Virus record (IMG/VR): IMGVR_UViG_3300043411_000999
Span: 1-26,415 of that record
Direction: 5' to 3' (one strand)
Length of the DNA: 26,415 nucleotides
Source: a virus
Shown piece after piece: positions 1 to 5,658 of the stretch. Both the position numbers and the translations under genes were made by a program. The notes under the pieces are model-generated. The model was given only the letters and a program-made list of their open reading frames with translations, was not told where the DNA came from and did no database searches. Numbering within the stretch: the stretch's first letter is position 1; each line of letters starts with the position of its first letter.

Positions 1-127
1 TCATCCGGCAATACTGGATCATAACCAATAAGCACCCAGTCTTTGCCTATTGCGCCCATGTCTATCAATTCATTGCGGTGATATTCTGCCGTATATAAGG
101 GAGTTTCAATTTCAAAGACCTTACTTT
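1..127 (-). repeat. Exact 127-bp copy of an internal piece of the fibre-assembly-like gene
   Basis: Bases 1-127 are identical to 3798-3924, and the match stops abruptly at 127/128. On the minus strand the copied piece encodes about residues 128-170 of the 262-residue protein at 3518-4306. The copy starts at the window edge, so the rest of it, if any, lies to the left. It is a gene fragment here, because the sequence from 128 on does not continue the reading frame of the parent. Either a real duplication of the fibre region or an assembly overlap would produce this. Confidence 0.95.
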
Positions 128-211
128 CTCCACTAACAAAATGTGGCAGTTGTCGCCGTAAAGAGGCATACGTTATGTGTAAAGTTTATTGTTATGAAAA
201 CTGTCATTTTC
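128..211. other. Short non-coding stretch, no recognised feature
   Basis: Between the end of the 127-bp repeat and the promoter at 212 I see no credible reading frame, hairpin or repeat. It is A+T-rich and serves only as the upstream flank of the promoter. Confidence 0.5.
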
Positions 212-240
212 TTGATCGAAAAGACCAAGCAGCCTATTAT
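212..240 (+). promoter_or_regulatory. Sigma70-type promoter for the fibre-like gene
   Basis: TTGATC (212-217) and TATTAT (235-240) are separated by exactly 17 bases and face the gene that starts at 282. Transcription would begin near 246-248, in the TTAGGGGG that opens the leader. This is a sequence match only. It would make the cassette independent of the minus-strand late operon. Confidence 0.6.
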
Positions 241-245
241 ATAAG

Positions 246-284
246 TTAGGGGGCGTGGGTTACAGTCATTTTGGAGACTGTATG
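246..284 (+). promoter_or_regulatory. 5' leader: TTAGGGGG..GGGTTACA box plus hairpin with the SD in its loop (copy A)
   Basis: A box TTAGGGGGCGTGGGTTACA is followed at once by an inverted repeat, TACAGTC (261-267) and GACTGTA (276-282). The 8-base loop and the 3' arm carry the Shine-Dalgarno GGAG (273-276), and the ATG at 282 closes the stem. The same arrangement occurs near 21961-21997 on the minus strand and, more loosely, at 19743-19790. The stem would hide or expose the ribosome site, so translational control is a reasonable inference. Confidence 0.6.
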
Positions 285-965
285 CCTAATACTGATATTA
301 CCTATACACAAGATTCAACTGAAAAGATGAATATTAAAAAGGGTGGCCGCTTTGATTTTACCGATGCGGCGGGGATTGTCCAAGTTATTCAAGACAAAAC
401 TACCCTTCCCTTACCGAATATTGATCAATCCATAGGGCAAATAACTTATTCTTTTACCATTGAAGCAGACGGGCAAATAACTGGCTCTGGTGCAAACGCA
501 ATATCACGTGGATGGTGGTATGGATTGTTAGTGGATGTGCTTAAAAGTGGTAATGGGTCTGCTCATGCATTCACAGCCAACATTCAAATTGATCAATGCA
601 CAAACTATAATGAGGGTGGTGCATTTCAGGGACGTGTCACAAACATAGGTAGTCAAAATGCCTATGCTTCTTTTTCAGAAGGTATTGTTGATGATGGCGG
701 GTTCATTACACGGCTAACTGGCTTTGCTTCCAGGATTATTAAACGTGCAGCAACATCCTTGGCATATAATTTCTTTGCCAGTGCGGAAGGTACGCAGGTG
801 CTTGATGCAGTCCTTGCAGTACAGAATCCAAGTGGTTTGGGTTGGCGGCGCGGTATTGACTTTTCAAAGGGGCAATTCAGTGACGCGGCTATTGTCCTTA
901 AGCAAGGTCAAAAAATCAATTGGGTTAATGCAAATGGGCAAGTTATAAGAACACTTTCTTATTGA
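282..965 (+). CDS. Phage tail-fibre/appendage-like protein in a reverse-oriented cassette
   Basis: The protein has 227 residues. I place the start at ATG 282 (MPNTDITY) because GGAG lies five bases upstream; an in-frame GTG at 255 gives nine more residues but falls inside the leader box. The protein is rich in Gly, Ser, Asn and aromatics, with no signal peptide, membrane segment or catalytic motif that I recognise. Its C-terminus (GIDFSKGQFSDAAIVLKQGQKINW) resembles the beta-structured ends of phage fibre and appendage proteins, which is a family-level impression rather than a firm match. It lies on the strand opposite to all tail genes, just beside a fragment of the fibre-assembly-like gene, so it may be an alternative adhesin or a lysogenic-conversion (moron) gene. 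It has its own promoter and leader. Confidence 0.5.
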   Translation: MPNTDITYTQDSTEKMNIKKGGRFDFTDAAGIVQVIQDKTTLPLPNIDQSIGQITYSFTIEADGQITGSGANAISRGWWYGLLVDVLKSGNGSAHAFTANIQIDQCTNYNEGGAFQGRVTNIGSQNAYASFSEGIVDDGGFITRLTGFASRIIKRAATSLAYNFFASAEGTQVLDAVLAVQNPSGLGWRRGIDFSKGQFSDAAIVLKQGQKINWVNANGQVIRTLSY

Positions 966-988
966 CCAATACATACAATAGGTGGTAT

Positions 989-1021
989 GTTTTCACTCGC
1001 TTTATAAGCGAGGATTGAAAC
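989..1021 (+). other. Solitary CRISPR-repeat-like hairpin
   Basis: The 33-nt element begins GTTTTCA, has a 7-bp stem CTCGCTT/AAGCGAG around TAT (996-1012), and ends GATTGAAAC. A GTTT start, a central GC-containing stem and an ATTGAAAC 3' tag are the hallmarks of type I and some type III CRISPR repeats. No second copy occurs in the window and no cas gene is near, so it is not an array. Single phage-borne repeats are known to act as RNA anti-CRISPRs (Racrs). A weak extended -10-like promoter (TTGACC 962-967, 18-base spacer, TGGTATGTT) precedes it, but its start would fall inside the element. It could instead be an ordinary hairpin after the upstream gene, although no T-run follows. Confidence 0.45.
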
Positions 1022-1063
1022 AAAAAAGGCGTGATTTAAGGATGATTACCTTTTAGGAAATCG

Positions 1064-1153
1064 ATGGCTATCAATAAACTACGCAACGCTTCAAAGCTGA
1101 AAAGCTTCAAAAGGTCAGGGGGAAGGACTCATCAACTTCCCCCGCTCTCATAA
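1064..1153 (+). CDS. Possible 29-residue basic peptide
   Basis: ATG 1064 is preceded by AGGA at 1055-1058 with five bases between, a good ribosome site. The peptide (MAINKLRNASKLKSFKRSGG...) is strongly basic and ends at TAA 1151. I recognise no family. The same bases form two hairpins (1094-1107 and 1118-1143), so the stretch could be a structured RNA with a chance reading frame, or a leader peptide. Confidence 0.3.
   Translation: MAINKLRNASKLKSFKRSGGRTHQLPPLS
1094..1143 (+). other. Two adjacent RNA hairpins downstream of the CRISPR-like element
   Basis: The first hairpin is AAGCT-GAAA-AGCTT (1094-1107), with a GNRA-type tetraloop. The second is GGGGGAAG (1118-1125) paired with CTTCCCCC (1136-1143) across a 10-base loop. 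Neither is followed by a T-run, so neither looks like a standard terminator. Together with the element at 989 they make 966-1189 a compact, potentially structured non-coding region. Confidence 0.5.
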
Positions 1154-1173
1154 GGTCGGTTTCCACACTTAAA

Positions 1174-1185
1174 AAGAAATTTCTT
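1174..1185. promoter_or_regulatory. 12-bp perfect palindrome, operator-like
   Basis: AAGAAATTTCTT is a perfect palindrome lying four bases before the ATG at 1190 that probably began the zinc-ribbon gene. It could be an operator. A+T-rich palindromes also arise by chance. Confidence 0.3.
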
Positions 1186-1189
1186 CCCC

Positions 1190-1509
1190 ATGTCAATCAC
1201 AGTTAATTGTCCTCAGGTTTAATCACAACGCGTGGTCATGCAGAAAAGCGTGATAAAAAGTATAATAATGAGCAAGTTGAAATACCAATAAAACCGGTTA
1301 ATAAATGTATAGAAACAATTCGGTATTGTTATTTGGTTTTCTGTAGAAAGTGTGGTTGGGCAAAGCACATAATTCCAGCTAGAACGGAAGTATCTATTGG
1401 AGTGGCGATAATGAAGAAAGAAAGATGTGGCAATGGTTGTAGGGGGAAATTATATATACAGAATGCCAATGAAAAGAACACCTATGATCCAATTATGAAG
1501 GAAAAATAA
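1190..1509 (+). pseudogene. Zinc-ribbon protein, apparently frameshifted near its N-terminus
   Basis: An open frame from 1207 (only a TTG start, no ribosome site) encodes C-X2-C (CRKCGW) and about 25 residues later C-X3-C (CGNGC), a zinc-ribbon pattern, in a small basic protein. In another frame, ATG 1190 reads MSITVNCPQ and then hits TAA at 1220. Joining MSITVNCPQ to the downstream frame with four extra bases (TGTG after 1216) would give CPQCGLITTRGHAEK, a second zinc-finger half. I infer an original protein of about 107 residues with two Cys-pair modules that lost four bases, or a sequencing error. Small zinc-ribbon proteins of this kind (Ogr/Delta, Com) are regulators in other phages, but I cannot place this one in either family. 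Read as 1207-1509, it would be an intact 100-residue protein with a poor start. Confidence 0.45.
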
Positions 1510-1517
1510 CTTCCAAG

Positions 1518-1551
1518 TTGACCATTTTGCCGATATCAACAAAATGGTCAA
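1518..1551. terminator. Perfect 12-bp hairpin between converging genes
   Basis: TTGACCATTTTG (1518-1529) and CAAAATGGTCAA (1540-1551) are perfect inverted repeats with a 10-base loop. They lie between the plus-strand zinc-ribbon gene (ends 1509) and the end of the minus-strand late operon (1569). There is no clear T-run on either side, so it may act as a processing or rho-assisted stop in both directions. Confidence 0.55.
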
Positions 1552-1568
1552 AATTGATGACAAAAACA

Positions 1569-1970
1569 TTAGGCACAACTGAAAATTTCACAGATAACAT
1601 AACCTCCCTTCTCCGGCAACCATCGTTGGGTATTGCTCATAATCTTTGAATCATCTTCAATAATGCCCATATCAACCAGGAAATCACTAATGCACTTTTC
1701 ATAGTTTGCGCAATCACGTTTTCTGTTAGCTTCCGGTGGGGCATATGAATAGACAACGTTCACATGGCCTTTGATATTAGCCCGTTTCTGCGTCCATAGG
1801 GAATCACTGGCCGCTTTATACCATTTCTTATTTACTTCCGTCTTCACGCGCCCAACTTTGGCATTATTGAAGGCTGAATTTACGGATGGCGGAATGGGAA
1901 TTTTTAATGTTACATCCGGCTTTCGCTCGTACCAACCAAAGACATTTTCACGCACACACTTACCACACAT
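1569..1970 (-). CDS. rusA: RusA-like Holliday junction resolvase, one catalytic Asp replaced
   Basis: RusA enzymes cut four-way DNA junctions as dimers, using clustered Asp residues and Mg2+. I choose ATG 1970 because it overlaps the Rz1 stop codon (TAATG) and gives 133 residues, close to the 120 of E. coli RusA. The domain is seen in IPIPPSVN (25-31), RKRDCANYEK (83-92) and GIIEDDSKI (102-110). Aligning D86, K92 and D107 with E. coli D70, K76 and D91 gives identical spacing, and puts Ala88 where E. coli has the essential Asp72. The protein may use another metal ligand, bind without cutting, or belong to a divergent branch. Its place as the last gene of the late operon, after the lysis genes, is unusual and suggests a role in clearing branched DNA for packaging. 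Confidence 0.85.
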   Translation of the reverse strand: MCGKCVRENVFGWYERKPDVTLKIPIPPSVNSAFNNAKVGRVKTEVNKKWYKAASDSLWTQKRANIKGHVNVVYSYAPPEANRKRDCANYEKCISDFLVDMGIIEDDSKIMSNTQRWLPEKGGYVICEIFSCA

Positions 1971-2224
1971 TATTTTGATTTTCGTTCCCACGCGGCAATC
2001 AACGCTTCTTGGCGGTGCTTGCACTGGTTATATTCCCCAATCGTATACCCAATGTATTCCAATAAATCATTGGGGTATGCCGGTTCCTGGATATAATCCA
2101 GGTCAGGGCACGGTGTACAGTAATCTGGTGGACAACTACTTGGTTGAGTCGTTAAATTCGTTGAGCGCACGCACCCCATCAATAGGTGCGGCACAATCAG
2201 TACCAATAGCCATTTTCTTTGCAT
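1970..2224 (-). CDS. Rz1: Rz1-like outer-membrane spanin lipoprotein
   Basis: The 84-residue protein starts at ATG 2224. It has a lipoprotein signal: a basic start (MQRKW), a hydrophobic stretch and the lipobox LMGC, with Cys18 as the lipidation site. The mature part is Pro/Cys-rich near its start. It begins inside the Rz gene in another frame and runs past its end, the overlapping layout typical of spanin pairs. The product would sit in the outer membrane and bridge to Rz to fuse the membranes at lysis. At 84 residues it is longer than lambda Rz1 (60). The stop overlaps the rusA start, which suggests coupled translation. Confidence 0.8.
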   Translation of the reverse strand: MQRKWLLVLIVPHLLMGCVRSTNLTTQPSSCPPDYCTPCPDLDYIQEPAYPNDLLEYIGYTIGEYNQCKHRQEALIAAWERKSK

Positions 2225-2525
2225 CTTTAAGCCTCTTTTGAAGTTTCCTGTTTTGTTCCTGGTATACCTGCAAGTGTTGCTGGTATATTTCATTTGCTTT
2301 TAAATCCATTCCCCTATCTTTTGCATTCTTATCCATTATGGCTTTGATTTGTGCATTTACCTGGTCAACCTGTTCGGCCTTATCAGATTTGCCACGATGA
2401 TACCATCCGGCAGAATATGACAGTGCCAGAACAAGAATCACCCCACCTGTTATCATTACCCACTTCTGCGTCAAGAATTCCCATAAACGCACAAAGCCCT
2501 TAGCAATCATTATCAGCATCAACAT
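2136..2525 (-). CDS. Rz: Rz-like inner-membrane spanin
   Basis: The 129-residue protein has an N-terminal membrane segment (about 21-40, MITGGVILVLALSYSAGWYH) followed by a charged, helical, Gln/Lys-rich periplasmic part (about 45-110) likely to form a coiled coil. This is the inner-membrane spanin layout, and the embedded Rz1 gene supports it. It overlaps the end of the upstream membrane-protein gene by 26 bases. With Rz1 it would complete lysis after the amidase has opened the peptidoglycan. Confidence 0.8.
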   Translation of the reverse strand: MLMLIMIAKGFVRLWEFLTQKWVMITGGVILVLALSYSAGWYHRGKSDKAEQVDQVNAQIKAIMDKNAKDRGMDLKANEIYQQHLQVYQEQNRKLQKRLKDAKKMAIGTDCAAPIDGVRALNEFNDSTK

Positions 2526-2772
2526 GTTTACGCCCTCTCTTATTGGTAGAAATAAATTTTGATGCCATGGCCGTTAATCCACCCGCACCCCCATACGCAG
2601 CAAGTTTAGTATCAGTCGTACCACCATTCTTGTATGCGTCCCACACGAATACGGCAGTTGTCACTAAGCTGGTGATAAAAAACCATATTTTGCTTGTTGA
2701 TAATGTACCGTCTCCACTGTCAGTGAATAGATCGCGGATATGCCACCGCTGGCTTGATATTTCCTTTTTCAT
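2500..2772 (-). CDS. Small two-span membrane protein, holin candidate (DUF2644-like)
   Basis: The 90-residue protein has a conserved-looking N-terminal motif (SGDGTLSTSKIW, 19-30), a membrane segment (about 30-46) and a second weaker hydrophobic stretch (about 57-75), then a charged tail. Small phage membrane proteins with DGxLSxxK and two spans (DUF2644) sit in lysis cassettes and are thought to act with or as holins. GGGG lies six bases before ATG 2772. It overlaps the amidase gene by 53 bases. Holin function rests on position and topology alone; the coiled-coil membrane protein at 3199-3516 is the other candidate. Confidence 0.55.
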   Translation of the reverse strand: MKKEISSQRWHIRDLFTDSGDGTLSTSKIWFFITSLVTTAVFVWDAYKNGGTTDTKLAAYGGAGGLTAMASKFISTNKRGRKHVDADNDC

Positions 2773-3199
2773 CTAACCCCACAACTAAACGATAATTAAA
2801 CACAGGACATGTCTTGTTTGACACCTCACAATGGCCGTGAAATGTTACCGGCAATTTGCGCTGTTTATAGGCAGTGTCGATTGCTATACACATGGCCTTC
2901 AATGCTTTGAATTGTTCATCTGAAAACTGGTTAAGGCCGCCAACACAGATAGCAATGCTTCCTGCATTATAACCTTCCTGGGCGGCTGGCGTTAATTCAA
3001 GGTCGCGGCCAACCCAAATTTCACCACGTTTATTGATAAAATAATGATACCCAATCTTATGGAATCCTCTTTCAAGATGCCATTGGGTTATGGTTGCAAT
3101 ATTGTCATGCTCTGGCCGGTCACTGGCAGAGCAATGAATAAAAACTTTGACTACACCGCGTTTCGGCGGCTTAAAATCTATTGGTTGAACTCTCATCAT
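2720..3199 (-). CDS. N-acetylmuramoyl-L-alanine amidase (T7 lysozyme type), endolysin
   Basis: This 159-residue enzyme is an Amidase_2 zinc hydrolase that cuts between MurNAc and the stem peptide. Likely zinc ligands are His22 (FIHCSAS), His123 (HGHCE) and Cys131 (NKTCP). Tyr51 (GYHYFI) and Lys129 match the catalytic Tyr46 and Lys128 of T7 lysozyme. There is no signal peptide, so release would need a holin. The start overlaps the previous stop (TAATG) with AAGGGG upstream. It opens the lysis cassette: amidase, membrane protein, Rz, Rz1. Confidence 0.92.
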   Translation of the reverse strand: MMRVQPIDFKPPKRGVVKVFIHCSASDRPEHDNIATITQWHLERGFHKIGYHYFINKRGEIWVGRDLELTPAAQEGYNAGSIAICVGGLNQFSDEQFKALKAMCIAIDTAYKQRKLPVTFHGHCEVSNKTCPVFNYRLVVGLDEKGNIKPAVAYPRSIH

Positions 3200-3516
3200 T
3201 AAAACCCCTTTGCGTAATTCAACATCATAATAATGAAGGTCAGGAACGTGCTACATGCCACAACCTTAATTCCACCAATTAGCCGGTTATTGGAAAGTGT
3301 CAATTCAGCAACAGCCGCAGAAACCTTCTGAGAGTTTTCACGCACACAATCAAGGATGGCCGTGTGCTGTGTAAGCAATTGAGCATGATTATCCCTGGTT
3401 TCGCGCAACATATGGATTTCATTTGTCTGTGAATCAATTCTCTGACATAACACGGCTGTTAACTCCTTGATTTTGGCCACTTGCTGCCAAATTTTACTTA
3501 ATTCTTCTTCTACCAT
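3199..3516 (-). CDS. Coiled-coil protein with C-terminal membrane anchor
   Basis: I start this gene at ATG 3516 (MVEEELSKIW), two bases after the upstream stop and preceded by GGGGG; an earlier in-frame ATG at 3549 would overlap the previous gene. The 105 residues are a long helical, heptad-like region (about 1-75) and one hydrophobic segment near the end (about 82-98, VVACSTFLTFIIMMLNY). Similar small proteins precede endolysins in many prophages and are often labelled holin-like. The topology resembles a tail-anchored or type III holin-like protein, but I do not recognise a family. Confidence 0.6.
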   Translation of the reverse strand: MVEEELSKIWQQVAKIKELTAVLCQRIDSQTNEIHMLRETRDNHAQLLTQHTAILDCVRENSQKVSAAVAELTLSNNRLIGGIKVVACSTFLTFIIMMLNYAKGF

Positions 3517-3517
3517 T

Positions 3518-4306
3518 CTACGCCCCCAATAGAGCAACCAGTTCTTCAAATGTGTTCAGTTGTTCAACCATGGCTTCTATATCAACTGCATCAATTGCTT
3601 TGTATGCATTTGATGCAGTTTTTCGCATCTCTTCATCTTCAAGTCCTATTGCGACAAGCAAATCAGAACGACATTGTTTAAGGTCGTGCGCTTTTTTCTC
3701 ATTTAACATTGCTTTGGTGATTGTCTTTGCTTTATTAATGTCAATCTCAATCGCCTGGGCTGCCTCATTCCATACCCATGCATCACGGAATCTGTGATCA
3801 TCCGGCAATACTGGATCATAACCAATAAGCACCCAGTCTTTGCCTATTGCGCCCATGTCTATCAATTCATTGCGGTGATATTCTGCCGTATATAAGGGAG
3901 TTTCAATTTCAAAGACCTTACTTTGAAGTGGTTTTTGCCACAGAACAATGCTCTTCTCTTTATCTACATGAAACCCAACCAGCATATGATTTTCTGGCAC
4001 TTGTGGGTTTTCTCCTTCTTTCATATCCTTAGCTACCGCTGCAATATCAAACGCAGGATCAACTTCACCATCAATAAGAGGGGTTTGCATTTGAATACTT
4101 AAAACAGAAATAGTAGATTGAAATATAAATCTTGATATTGGTAAAGCTATATCAATCTTTGCTATTTTATAATCTTCCGTAATCTGTTGATTTTCATAGA
4201 ATTTATCCACAAAATCTTGTTGATTGAATTTTGGATGAATTTGTCCATCAACAAAGAAAATAAAATCCAAGCTCCCGTCTGGCTTTTTGTGAACGATATT
4301 AACCAT
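3518..4306 (-). CDS. Tail-fibre-assembly-like protein
   Basis: The 262-residue protein follows the two tail fibre genes and has a strong ribosome site (AAAGGAG before ATG 4306). Its C-terminal half contains DHRFRDAWVWN (about 169-179) followed by NKAKTITKAMLNEKK and a helical tail. This resembles the D(H/R)xFRxAW...NMxKAxxIxxxxxR region of small phage tail proteins found after fibre genes. The likely role is chaperone or accessory for fibre assembly. The N-terminal 120 residues are unrecognised. Residues about 128-170 are duplicated exactly at the left edge of the window. Confidence 0.55.
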   Translation of the reverse strand: MVNIVHKKPDGSLDFIFFVDGQIHPKFNQQDFVDKFYENQQITEDYKIAKIDIALPISRFIFQSTISVLSIQMQTPLIDGEVDPAFDIAAVAKDMKEGENPQVPENHMLVGFHVDKEKSIVLWQKPLQSKVFEIETPLYTAEYHRNELIDMGAIGKDWVLIGYDPVLPDDHRFRDAWVWNEAAQAIEIDINKAKTITKAMLNEKKAHDLKQCRSDLLVAIGLEDEEMRKTASNAYKAIDAVDIEAMVEQLNTFEELVALLGA

Positions 4307-4323
4307 GTTTTACTCCTTTTAAA

Positions 4324-5655
4324 TTACCAAACATAAACAATAACCTGGCCGTTAGCACCTGCACCAGAATTTCCAGTTTCTGATCCACCACCACCGCCGC
4401 CTGGTATAGTGCCAGCCGTTGCATTATTTGCATCATATCCACCTGCACCACCATTCCCACCTGCAATACTAGCACCACCAGCAGCCCCACCGGTAGCTTC
4501 CGCACCACCGCCGCCGCCGCCGCCGCCATTCATAGCTCTTCCGCCAACACCAACAGTATTTTGTCCAAGAGTATCACCGCCGCCACCGCCACCACCGGCA
4601 TTAGTACCGCCATCACCACCGGCAGTTGGCGGGTTGCCTCCATTACCACCCCCAGTACTACCACCTGAAACAGCCGCGCCGCCTGTAGCAGAAGTAGAAC
4701 TTGTACCAGCAAGAAAAGCACTCCCACCAGCTCCACCACCGCCACCGGATGCATTAGTGCCGCCGCCGCCGCCGCCATAAGCCGTTAACCAGCTTCCAAA
4801 AGTTGTATTTCCCCCCGCATCACCATTAGTTGATGCACCGGTTTTGGCTGCACCCCCAGTTCCGACTGTTACTGTTTCAGTTGATCCCAAACTACTTAAC
4901 AAGATGAATCTCTCATTAAATCCGCCACCGCCGCCGCCGCCGCCTGGCTGTGCTGTAGTGCCCCTACCACCACTGCCTCCGGCTCCCCATGCTTGAATAA
5001 ATGCAAAAGTTCCGAAAGCTGGCTTAGTCCATGTGCCACTAGATGTAAATGCTTGTCGATCCACAAAAGATGCAACTGCACCGCTCTTGCGTAATGTTCC
5101 AGTGAAATTGATATCCCCTGTTACGTCTAATTTATAGCTGGGCGTGCCACCTATCCCCACATTTCCACTGCTATCAACAGTTAGTTTGGTTGCGCCATCT
5201 ATTGTTATGGTTACTGATCCACTACCGGTATCTGTAACAGTAACATTACTATTTCCCTGACTTATCGATGAAACAACCGGCACATAGGCTGATCCGCTTT
5301 GGCGTAAAGTACCTGTAAAGTTAATATCGCCTGTTACATCAAGATGATAGCCAGGCGAAGTATTATTTATACCCACATATCCACTGCTATTGACCGTTAC
5401 TTTAACAGCATTATTAACATAAATTTCATGTTTGCTGGAATCGGCAAGTGGGCCTATTGTTACCCATGCGCTATTTGCACTATTACGAATTTTTAGAAGG
5501 CCAAGCGTTGTGTCATACCACAACATGTAAGCATAAGTTGTTGATGGTGCTGTTAAGCCACTATTGTGAGTCACCACAGCCGTTAACACAGTATTTAAAT
5601 CACTTCTAAACGATGCCCCCTGTTGATTGGCAATATCATAATCATGCTGTGACAT
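4324..5655 (-). CDS. Tail fibre with glycine-rich (polyglycine) receptor-binding domain
   Basis: The 443-residue protein has three parts. Residues 1-125 are a close paralogue of the start of the next fibre gene (MSQHDYDIANQQGASFRSDLN). Residues about 85-195 hold two copies of a module, VNSSGYVGIN...LDVTGDINFTGTLRQSG then VDSSGNVGIG...LDVTGDINFTGTLRKSG. From about 200 on, a Gly-rich domain carries about ten runs of 4-8 glycines and ends GQVIVYVW. Such domains pack as polyglycine-II sheets in phage adhesins (as in gp38 of T-even-like phages), with variable loops touching the receptor. The Gly runs are coded by perfect GGC repeats, up to six in a row, prone to in-frame slippage. Long proline-rich frames on the other strand here are shadows. 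Confidence 0.85.
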   Translation of the reverse strand: MSQHDYDIANQQGASFRSDLNTVLTAVVTHNSGLTAPSTTYAYMLWYDTTLGLLKIRNSANSAWVTIGPLADSSKHEIYVNNAVKVTVNSSGYVGINNTSPGYHLDVTGDINFTGTLRQSGSAYVPVVSSISQGNSNVTVTDTGSGSVTITIDGATKLTVDSSGNVGIGGTPSYKLDVTGDINFTGTLRKSGAVASFVDRQAFTSSGTWTKPAFGTFAFIQAWGAGGSGGRGTTAQPGGGGGGGGFNERFILLSSLGSTETVTVGTGGAAKTGASTNGDAGGNTTFGSWLTAYGGGGGGTNASGGGGGAGGSAFLAGTSSTSATGGAAVSGGSTGGGNGGNPPTAGGDGGTNAGGGGGGGDTLGQNTVGVGGRAMNGGGGGGGGAEATGGAAGGASIAGGNGGAGGYDANNATAGTIPGGGGGGSETGNSGAGANGQVIVYVW

Positions 5656-5658
5656 ATT

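Noticed and set aside
255-965. GTG 255 as start of the fibre-like gene
   Set aside because: ATG 282 has a correctly spaced GGAG and matches the leader layout of the gene at 21962, whereas GTG 255 lies inside the leader box.
989-1021. CRISPR array
   Set aside because: Only one repeat-like unit exists, with no spacer-repeat periodicity and no cas genes. It is reported as a solitary element only.
1771-2241. 156-codon plus-strand frame across rusA, Rz1 and Rz
   Set aside because: The three minus-strand genes have clear family motifs, and this frame is their shadow.
1-3924. Diversity-generating retroelement template/variable repeat pair
   Set aside because: The repeat is identical, without adenine-specific changes, is not at the 3' end of a fibre gene, and no reverse transcriptase is present.
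4409-4780. Proline-rich open frame on the plus strand
   Set aside because: It is the antisense shadow of the polyglycine repeats of the tail fibre and has no ribosome site.
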